Shown in pieces: positions 1-5,122 of a stretch of 9,336 nucleotides of DNA. The position numbers and the translations under genes are program-made. The stretch is from Gammaproteobacteria bacterium (lineage in GTDB: Bacteria; Pseudomonadota; Gammaproteobacteria; Tenderiales; Tenderiaceae), in the NCBI GenBank assembly GCA_024276775.1, contig JAJRWO010000085.1, positions 1-9,336 on the forward strand, given 5' to 3'. The notes below the pieces were generated by a model. The model searched no databases, had not been told where the DNA came from, and saw nothing but the letters and a program-made list of their open reading frames with translations. Numbering within the stretch: position 1 is the stretch's first letter; the number at the start of each line of letters is the position of its first letter.

Positions 1-542
1 CACAACGCAAACAGCTACTTAGCCAGCTTAACAGTGAGATAAACGGTAAAAAACAACGGCTTGAGCGACTACTGGAAGACGAAAAAAATCTTCACACATT
101 ACTGCAAAACCTGCCCACTCAAACACAAGGCCAAAAAAATAACTTTAGGAATCTAGATAAACTCAAAGGCAAACTCAAATGGCCCACCAAAGGCAAAATC
201 AAAAACCGCTTTGGCTCATCACGCAATCAGGGGACGCTAAAATGGCAAGGTGTTACCATCGCCGGCAAAGCAGGACAAGAAGTCCGCAGCATTGCCTCAG
301 GCAGGGTTATTTTTTCCGATTGGATCCGCGGCTACGGTCTAATGCTAATCATCGACCATGGCAATGGCTACATGAGTCTATATAGCCACAATCAAAGCCT
401 CTATAAAGATGTTGGCGACACCCTTTCCAGCAATGAAAGCATTGCCAGCCTTGGCAATAGTGGCGGCAACACCAGCAGCCACCTTTACTTTGAAATGCGG
501 CACAAAGGAAAGCCTATCAATCCTGCCACATGGTGCCGATAA
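1..542 (+). CDS. envC: Murein hydrolase activator EnvC, C-terminal part (5' end outside window)
   Basis: The reading frame enters at position 3 and runs to a TAA at 540-542, giving about 179 residues. The first ~45 residues are charged and Leu/Gln/Lys-rich, fitting the end of the EnvC coiled coil. The rest is a LytM/M23 fold: KWPTKGKIKNRFG, WQGVTIAGKAGQEVRSIASG, WIRGYGLMLIIDHGNGYMS, YSHN, GNSGGNTSSHLYFEMR and a final INPATW. The M23 zinc site is degenerate: the H-x-G-x-D motif reads W-Q-G-V-T and the H-x-H motif reads H-L-Y. This is as in Escherichia coli EnvC, which is not itself a hydrolase but activates the amidases AmiA and AmiB at the division septum. By family the protein is periplasmic; its export signal lies upstream of the window. 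It is followed by ctp and yibQ on the same strand, the usual gammaproteobacterial order. Confidence 0.9.
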   Translation, partial: QRKQLLSQLNSEINGKKQRLERLLEDEKNLHTLLQNLPTQTQGQKNNFRNLDKLKGKLKWPTKGKIKNRFGSSRNQGTLKWQGVTIAGKAGQEVRSIASGRVIFSDWIRGYGLMLIIDHGNGYMSLYSHNQSLYKDVGDTLSSNESIASLGNSGGNTSSHLYFEMRHKGKPINPATWCR

Positions 543-638
543 AACAATCACTTCCTTAGACCAGGTTGAAAGCACAGGTTATTAGAGAGTATCCTCGCTG
601 AACAATGCCATCGCAGCAGCACATTTACGGAGTTGTTA

Positions 639-1949
639 ATGAAACTTTCCACCCGCAACATCATGTTTATCAGCCTTGGCACCGTCCTCGGCATATCACT
701 CAGCATTGGTCAAGGCGTGTTTGCAGAACGCAACGACATCAAACAGACCCCTTTGCCACTTGATGAATTGCGCACCTTTACCGAGGTGTTTGGCAAGATC
801 AAATCAGACTATGTTGAAACCACCAAAGATTCCGACTTACTTGAAAACGCCATTCGCGGCATGCTCACCGGGCTTGATCCTCACTCCACCTACCTTGACC
901 CAGAGGCCTACAAAGAACTGCGCGTAGGCACCAGCGGCAAATTCGGCGGTTTAGGCATCGAGGTTGGCATGGAAAACGGCTTTGTTAAAGTTATATCCCC
1001 CATCGATGACACCCCGGCACAACGCGCCGGTATGCAGACAGGCGATTTAATCATCCGCATTGACGACACCCCGGTAAAAGGTCTATCGCTTAACGACGCG
1101 GTAAAACTCATGCGTGGCGAACCTGGCAGCAAAATCCTGCTGACCGTTGTTCGTGAAAACCAAGACAAACCACTCAAAGTCTCAATCACCCGCGCCGTCA
1201 TCAAGGTCAACAGCGTAAAATTCCGCATGCTTGACCCCGGCTTTGGCTATGTCCGTATCAGCCAGTTTCAGTCCAATACGGGCGAAAACATTATCAATGC
1301 CGTCAGCGAACTAAAAAAAGAATACAAAGCCAACCTTAAAGGTTTGATCCTTGACCTGCGCAACAACCCTGGCGGCGTCCTTAACGCCGCCGTTGCAGTA
1401 TCTGACGCCTTTCTGGAGGACGGCCTGATTGTGTATACCGAAGGCCGCATCAACGATTCGAAAATGAAATTCAAGGCCACACCTACCGACATCGCCAAAG
1501 GCGCACCTATAATCGTCCTGGTTAACGGTGGCTCGGCTTCCGCCTCAGAGATCGTTGCCGGCGCACTGCAAGACCACAAGCGTGCCATCATTATGGGCAC
1601 CACCACCTTTGGCAAAGGCTCAGTGCAAACCATTCTCCCCATCCCCAATGGTGCTGCCCTAAAACTCACCACAGCTCGCTACTACACCCCTTCAGGCCGT
1701 TCAATACAGGCCGAAGGCATCATCCCTGACATCATACTCGAAAACGTAAAACTGACTGAACTAGAGGCATCACCCTTCGGGCAAATCAAAGAAGCCAATC
1801 TTTCAGGGCACCTGAACAATGGTGACACCAAACAAACTGACGATGAAACAAACGACGAAGATAAAGAAAAGCCATCACTGGCCCAAAAAGACTACCAGCT
1901 CTATGAGGCACTCAACCTGCTAAAAGGGCTGGACATCCTGCAAAGGTAA
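639..1949 (+). CDS. ctpA: C-terminal processing peptidase, S41 family (periplasmic, PDZ-containing)
   Basis: The protein has 436 residues from ATG 639. A GGAG at 629-632 sits six bases upstream, so I prefer this start to the in-frame TTG at 633. An N-terminal signal peptide ends near GQGVFA. A PDZ domain follows (about residues 95-175; GKFGGLGIEVG, DDTPAQRAGMQTGDLIIRID). The S41 protease core contains GYVRISQF, DLRNNPGG, GGSASASEIVAGALQD and TTFGKGSVQT. By comparison with the Prc Ser-Lys spacing of 25, the catalytic residues are Ser301, Lys326 and Gln330, all present. Family members trim or degrade periplasmic and outer-membrane proteins, often including peptidoglycan hydrolases, which fits the position beside envC. 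The C-terminal ~45 residues are acidic and low in complexity (DDETNDEDKEK). It starts 96 bases after envC and is probably co-transcribed with it. Confidence 0.93.
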   Translation: MKLSTRNIMFISLGTVLGISLSIGQGVFAERNDIKQTPLPLDELRTFTEVFGKIKSDYVETTKDSDLLENAIRGMLTGLDPHSTYLDPEAYKELRVGTSGKFGGLGIEVGMENGFVKVISPIDDTPAQRAGMQTGDLIIRIDDTPVKGLSLNDAVKLMRGEPGSKILLTVVRENQDKPLKVSITRAVIKVNSVKFRMLDPGFGYVRISQFQSNTGENIINAVSELKKEYKANLKGLILDLRNNPGGVLNAAVAVSDAFLEDGLIVYTEGRINDSKMKFKATPTDIAKGAPIIVLVNGGSASASEIVAGALQDHKRAIIMGTTTFGKGSVQTILPIPNGAALKLTTARYYTPSGRSIQAEGIIPDIILENVKLTELEASPFGQIKEANLSGHLNNGDTKQTDDETNDEDKEKPSLAQKDYQLYEALNLLKGLDILQR

Positions 1950-2030
1950 ACATTGCCATATTCAAACACAAAACAGCGCAGCCATACTCCTGGCATTCAT
2001 CTAAAAAAATCAATTGAGCGGGGCTGGAGA

Positions 2031-2936
2031 ATGCACGGCACTGGCTTTTCAGTGCTGTCAAAAGGGATTAGCTTCACCCGCAGGTTACTAAGCGGGGGAA
2101 GCTGGAAGCACTGTGGCATCCAAAAACGACACCATCCCCCACGAGCACTGCCAACATGCGCTGCTCTGCTGCTCTGCGGCCTAGCACAGGCCGGCGACTC
2201 GCAACCAGCACAAATAAGCATCATCATTGATGATATGGGAGGCCAACTCAGCGCCGGATTACGCGCCCTGCAATTACCTGGCCCAATCACATATGCGTTT
2301 CTACCACACACCCCCCATAGCCGTCACCTTGCCAATACCGCCCACCACCTCAACAAAGAAGTTATATTACACCTCCCCATGCAAGCCATGGGTGCCAACA
2401 AGCTGGGCCCTGGCGGCCTGACGCTCAACATGAGCCAAACCCAATTCAAACAGGCATTCCTAGACAGCCTCAAAACCATCCCCCATGTTGTTGGCATCAA
2501 CAATCACATGGGCAGCCTGTTGACCCGCCATCCCGGCCATATGCAATGGCTAATGGAAGAGATAAAACAGCAGGACAATCTATATTTTATTGACAGCCGC
2601 ACCACCCATCACACCGTGGCCAACCAACTGGCCCGCGAATTTAAAATACCCTCACGCCAACGGGATATATTTTTGGACGATGACCCCAGCCTTGCAGCGA
2701 TCACCCAACAATTTGAATTGCTGCTAAAGAAGGCCAACAAATTTGGCAGCGCCATCGGCATCGGTCATCCCTATGAAAATACGCTAACCATTCTCTCCCA
2801 ACGAATACCGCAACTCAAAGATCAGAACATCAAACTCGTTCCTGTCAGCCAGCTTATTTATCAAAAGCAAACCAACCGCCTGACCGTAGAAAACAAGCCT
2901 CTCCCTGCCCCCCTTGGCACTAAAAACACCTTATGA
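2031..2936 (+). CDS. yibQ: Divergent polysaccharide deacetylase family protein (YibQ-like)
   Basis: The YibQ/divergent polysaccharide deacetylase core is clear: ISIIIDDMGGQ, ITYAFLPHTPHS, EVILHLPMQAMG, GINNHMGSLLT, FIDSRTTHH, RDIFLDDDP and AIGIGHPYENT. The conserved Asp pair and the NHMGS and GHPY motifs are intact. The E. coli homologue is a periplasmic protein of uncertain substrate, and I assign no reaction. The start is uncertain. ATG 2031 gives 301 residues but has only GCGGGG at 2018-2023 as a ribosome site. A TTG at 1953, three bases after the ctp stop, has AAAGG six bases upstream and would give 327 residues. With either start there is a long basic N-terminus before the hydrophobic stretch LPTCAALLLCGLAQA, which looks like the h-region and cleavage site of a signal peptide. 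No ATG, GTG or TTG lies just before that stretch in frame. The DNA for the odd N-terminus forms two hairpins, listed separately. It is probably in one operon with envC and ctp, closed by the terminator at 3037-3070. Confidence 0.85.
   Translation: MHGTGFSVLSKGISFTRRLLSGGSWKHCGIQKRHHPPRALPTCAALLLCGLAQAGDSQPAQISIIIDDMGGQLSAGLRALQLPGPITYAFLPHTPHSRHLANTAHHLNKEVILHLPMQAMGANKLGPGGLTLNMSQTQFKQAFLDSLKTIPHVVGINNHMGSLLTRHPGHMQWLMEEIKQQDNLYFIDSRTTHHTVANQLAREFKIPSRQRDIFLDDDPSLAAITQQFELLLKKANKFGSAIGIGHPYENTLTILSQRIPQLKDQNIKLVPVSQLIYQKQTNRLTVENKPLPAPLGTKNTL
2035..2102 (+). other. Two consecutive hairpins within the yibQ N-terminal codons
   Basis: Hairpin 1 pairs 2035-2043 with 2050-2058: nine pairs including one G-U, with a six-base loop GCTTTT. 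Hairpin 2 pairs GCTTCACCCGC (2071-2081) with GCGGGGGAAGC (2092-2102): ten of eleven pairs, with a ten-base loop. Neither is followed by a T-run, so they are not intrinsic terminators. They could fold in the mRNA and limit yibQ expression, protect the upstream transcript, or be a small palindromic repeat that has become coding. The pairing is seen directly; the role is inferred. Confidence 0.55.
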
Positions 2937-2988
2937 ACACAAAAATCACCCGTAAAGCCAAAACTGGCATGATATCTGCATTATAAAC

Positions 2989-3015
2989 ACTAGTGTCCTT
3001 CTAGTGACACTGTAG
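2989..3015 (+). repeat. Short imperfect inverted repeat downstream of yibQ
   Basis: AGTGTC (2992-2997) pairs with GACACT (3006-3011). The pairing can continue outward to ACTAGTGTC against GACACTGTAGT with a two-base bulge. CTAGTG also occurs as a direct repeat (2990-2995 and 3001-3006). It lies between the yibQ stop and the intrinsic terminator and could stabilise the 3' end of the transcript. The stem is short, so it may be chance. Confidence 0.35.
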
Positions 3016-3036
3016 TTATCTCTTCCTACCCTCCTT

Positions 3037-3070
3037 AATAGGACGTTTGCAAAAACGTCCTATTTTTTTT
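3037..3070 (+). terminator. Intrinsic (Rho-independent) terminator of the envC-ctp-yibQ transcript
   Basis: A perfect 12-bp stem pairs 3037-3048 (AATAGGACGTTT) with 3053-3064 (AAACGTCCTATT) around a GCAA tetraloop, and eight T's run from 3063 to 3070. It begins about 100 bases after the yibQ stop. There is no matching A-run on the left side, so it should work only for plus-strand transcription. Confidence 0.9.
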
Positions 3071-3080
3071 GTTTGAAATC

Positions 3081-3117
3081 GACATTAATTTGACGGAAAG
3101 CCAATAATTTGACATTA
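3081..3117. repeat. Clustered short repeats (GACATTA / TAATTTGAC)
   Basis: TAATTTGAC occurs at 3086-3094 and 3105-3113, a 19-base period. GACATTA occurs at 3081-3087 and 3111-3117, flanking them. The cluster lies just after the terminator and next to the 3' end of the possible decayed minus-strand gene. It could be the end of a lost mobile element or a pair of protein-binding sites. Only the repeats themselves are certain. Confidence 0.45.
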
Positions 3118-3138
3118 GGTGGCAGTATTACGTCTAAT
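3109..3138 (+). promoter_or_regulatory. Sigma70-like promoter candidate
   Basis: A perfect -35 hexamer TTGACA (3109-3114) is followed after 18 bases by TCTAAT (3133-3138), which matches the -10 consensus at five of six positions. No plus-strand gene starts nearby; the next is the carbonic anhydrase at 3634. The promoter would therefore give a leader of nearly 500 bases or an unannotated RNA, or be a relic. The -35 overlaps the second TAATTTGAC repeat. Confidence 0.35.
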
Positions 3139-3471
3139 TTAAACAGCTCCCGCTCTTGTGGATATAAAAAAAACGCCAGCCTGTTTTTGTTTGTGCAGAG
3201 CCTGCTTGATACACAATAGAGCTGTATTGCAGCCATTGGTGTGTGGCCGGATCACGTGCCTGAATTAATCCGCCTTTCATCACACCAACCCCCGACTCCC
3301 AGAATAAGCCTCCTGAAACGCGTGACCCAATCACCTGAGAATCAATCACGGCGGTGGCTTTAAGTTTACGATCAGTGCTTGATTTTGGCTTAGCGTCAAC
3401 TCAACCAGCCCTAATGCAGCAGGTTGTGCAGCGACCAAACCCAAGTGATCCAGATTTTCTGTCGCATAAGT
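3134..3471 (-). pseudogene. Possible decayed minus-strand gene, frameshifted; family not identified
   Basis: Two overlapping minus-strand frames read like protein but neither is a complete gene. The upstream frame (3471 to 3346) is 41 codons between stops and includes ATENLDHLGLVAAQ and LGLVELTLSQNQALIVNLK. The downstream frame is open from 3400 to a TAG at 3134 and includes KLKATAVIDSQVIGSRV, WESGVGVMKGGLIQARDP and GWRFFYIHKSG. One frameshift in the overlap (about 3349-3400) would join them. DHLGLVA recalls the start of DUF4277/IS1634-like transposases, but the similarity is only about ten residues and the rest does not follow it. No good ribosome site or start is seen. It may be a degraded transposon gene or may be noncoding. 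Confidence 0.25.
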
Positions 3472-3509
3472 TCATTCTCTCCAGCATTACTCGTGCTGCT
3501 GACTTATGC
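3464..3509. other. Nested hairpin in the gene-poor region
   Basis: The outer arms GCATAAGT (3464-3471) and ACTTATGC (3502-3509) are perfect 8-bp complements. Inside them CAGCA (3482-3486) pairs with TGCTG (3494-3498), leaving a seven-base loop. The resulting structure is a two-tier stem separated by an asymmetric internal loop. It could be part of a structured RNA or a recombination-type site. It lacks the GTTRRRY/RYYYAAC ends of integron attC sites. Confidence 0.3.
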
Positions 3510-3547
3510 CATAATCCTGCTCCATACTGGAAGGGATAAGAGGCGCG

Positions 3548-3637
3548 ATGAAAGGCGGTCTTAATATTTTATTTTTAATCAGTCATACCCTTCGCGTGCT
3601 TCGTAGTCAAAATAAAATCAGGAGAAAACAGGTATGA
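3548..3637 (+). CDS. Possible 29-residue leader peptide overlapping the carbonic anhydrase start
   Basis: ATG 3548 opens a frame that ends at TGA 3635-3637. The stop overlaps the start of the next gene in an ATGA arrangement, which would allow translational coupling. The peptide begins MKGGLNILFLISHTL and ends with a basic tail (RRKQV). GAGG lies four bases before the ATG, a close but possible ribosome site. It resembles no family known to me, and a frame this short can arise by chance. Confidence 0.2.
   Translation: MKGGLNILFLISHTLRVLRSQNKIRRKQV
3619..3624 (+). promoter_or_regulatory. Ribosome binding site of the carbonic anhydrase-like gene
   Basis: CAGGAG ends nine bases before ATG 3634 and fixes that start. 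No good promoter is seen close upstream. The AT-rich stretch at 3561-3579 is the only promoter-like composition there. Confidence 0.75.
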
Positions 3638-4176
3638 GCATCCGTCGCTTTCAGGGCACACACCCCAATATCGCCACCAGCGCCTACATCGACGAGGACG
3701 CCGTCATCATTGGTGCTGTCACTATCGGTGCAGACAGTTCAGTCTGGCCCACGGTTACCATTCGTGGTGACGTACAGAAAATCTTTATCGGTGAGCGTAG
3801 CAACATTCAAGACGGCTCCGTGCTGCACGTCACCGCCGACAATGAATACAACCCTGGCGGTTTTCCACTGAGCATCGGTAACGGCGTGACTGTCGGCCAC
3901 AAAGCCATCCTTCATGCCTGCACTGTCGAAGACTATGCGCTGATAGGCATGGGGGCCATTATTCTCGACGGCGCAATCATCAGAACCAAGGCTCTGATCG
4001 GTGCTGGCAGCGTTGTTGGCCCGGGCAAAGACATTGAAGGCGGCTACCTATGGCTGGGCAGTCCCGCCAAAAAAGTACGGCCACTGTCTGAAAAAGAACT
4101 GGCCTACCTGGAATATTCAGCCCAACATTATGTGAATTTAAAAAATAAATACGGCAATACTCAGCCCCCTGATTAG
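3634..4176 (+). CDS. Gamma-class carbonic anhydrase family protein (YrdA/PaaY-like hexapeptide-repeat protein)
   Basis: The 180-residue length is usual for the family. Residues 12-140 are a left-handed beta-helix of hexapeptide turns (VIIGAVTIGADSSVWPT, IFIGERSNIQDG, IGNGVTVGHKAI, IGAGSVVGPG). The three zinc-type histidines of gamma carbonic anhydrases are present: His65 (SVLHVT), His89 and His94 (VGHKAILHAC). The RGD turn at 44-46 is also present. A C-terminal helix follows LGSPAKKVRPLSEKE. No signal peptide is seen, so the protein should be cytoplasmic. Many members of this YrdA/PaaY group bind metal, but carbonic anhydrase activity is weak or unproven in several of them, so the reaction (CO2 hydration to bicarbonate) is a family-level inference. 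The gene stands alone on the plus strand, and its stop overlaps by four bases the stop of the convergent cytochrome gene. Confidence 0.9.
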   Translation: MSIRRFQGTHPNIATSAYIDEDAVIIGAVTIGADSSVWPTVTIRGDVQKIFIGERSNIQDGSVLHVTADNEYNPGGFPLSIGNGVTVGHKAILHACTVEDYALIGMGAIILDGAIIRTKALIGAGSVVGPGKDIEGGYLWLGSPAKKVRPLSEKELAYLEYSAQHYVNLKNKYGNTQPPD

Positions 4177-5111
4177 CGGCTGTTTTTTTCTACAAAAACT
4201 TTCATAACATAGGCAACAACCGCATCAATCTGTTCATCTTCCAGCACATGACGCCAGGCGGACATAGTGGTATCAGGTAAGCCATCCAGGATAACCGCCC
4301 GCAAACGCCCCACTGTCATAGCTTCCACTTTGGTCAAATTGCGAGGCCGCGGCTGCAAAAATGAACCTATCCAGTTCTGCCCTGTGCCATCAGCGGCATG
4401 GCAAAAGGCACAATTAGCCTGATACAAGGCCTCACCCTGACGTTGTTGCGCGGATAAATCAGTCGCATCAGGCAATACATCATGTACCGAATAAGGCGTT
4501 GCCGCGGATACTGCATCCGGCCTGCGGTGCGAATAGCCCGTGCGAGGGTAAGAGACCGCCCGCGAACCCCAGGCCAATCCGTCATTCTCAACCTTGGCCC
4601 GATCATGACAGGTAATACAACTCCCCATAAACAATTTTCTGCCTTGCCGCTGCTCAACACTCAACTGCTCCAACGCAAGATCAAGTGCAATCTCGCCCCT
4701 CGCAAACGGAAAGGCAATGGCGTATTGCTCATGGTCTGGCCAGCCATTACCTTTGGTGTGATAACGAGTATTGAGTTTATCACTCCCCATCATAAAGGCC
4801 TGCCGCACAAAACCCACCACCCATTCGACTTGTTCTGCCGTTAGCGTGTTTTTAAACCCGGCCATAGCGGTGCCCATCCGGCCATCGGTGACCGACTTGA
4901 GCATCCGTTCGCGTGGCAAATCCTGCCAACGAGTCGCGGTAAAGTTTCGTGGCGGGGGTGACAAATAGGTTGCCGCCAGGGTCTTGGCATCGCCTGCATA
5001 ACCATGACAGAAATAACAATAATAGTTATAAAGATCACGGCCTTTTTCAAAGGCACCAGTGGCCTTGCTGCCTGCGGCTATTTCAACTGTCGAGGCAATC
5101 TTCTCAACCAT
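4173..5111 (-). CDS. Tri-haem c-type cytochrome without signal peptide; probable C-terminal half of a hexa-haem protein
   Basis: The 312 residues carry three haem c sites: CYFCH (32-36), CITCH (165-169) and CAFCH (234-238). Haem domain 1 shows PPPRNFT and a likely distal Met83 in GTAMAGF. The last domain has QPRPRNLT and Met283 in TTMSAW. The middle site has no such motif and must have another ligand or a different fold. The N-terminus (MVEKIASTVEIAAGSKATG) is hydrophilic, with no signal peptide or anchor, although haem c is attached in the periplasm. GGAGG lies only two bases before ATG 5111, too close for a normal ribosome site, and no better in-frame start exists. The frame is open upstream into the A9 run of the preceding gene, in the -1 phase. 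I infer that it is made mainly as a fusion with that gene. If translated alone from 5111 it would stay in the cytoplasm without haem. Its stop overlaps the stop of the convergent gene. Confidence 0.88.
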   Translation of the reverse strand: MVEKIASTVEIAAGSKATGAFEKGRDLYNYYCYFCHGYAGDAKTLAATYLSPPPRNFTATRWQDLPRERMLKSVTDGRMGTAMAGFKNTLTAEQVEWVVGFVRQAFMMGSDKLNTRYHTKGNGWPDHEQYAIAFPFARGEIALDLALEQLSVEQRQGRKLFMGSCITCHDRAKVENDGLAWGSRAVSYPRTGYSHRRPDAVSAATPYSVHDVLPDATDLSAQQRQGEALYQANCAFCHAADGTGQNWIGSFLQPRPRNLTKVEAMTVGRLRAVILDGLPDTTMSAWRHVLEDEQIDAVVAYVMKVFVEKNSR

Positions 5112-5122
5112 TACCTCCGCTG

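Noticed and set aside
2071..2102. GC-rich hairpin as an intrinsic terminator between ctp and yibQ
   Set aside because: No T-run follows the stem, and the sequence lies within the open yibQ frame.
3464..3509. Nested hairpin as an integron attC site
   Set aside because: The conserved GTTRRRY and RYYYAAC ends are absent, and no integrase or gene cassette is seen.
3354..3539. A 61-codon plus-strand open frame starting GTG
   Set aside because: It has no ribosome site, no recognisable motif, and lies opposite minus-strand frames that look at least as protein-like. Not called as a gene.
3613..3618. TAAAAT as a -10 box for the carbonic anhydrase gene
   Set aside because: Transcription would begin at or after the ribosome binding site (3619-3624), and no -35 hexamer is found at the right distance.
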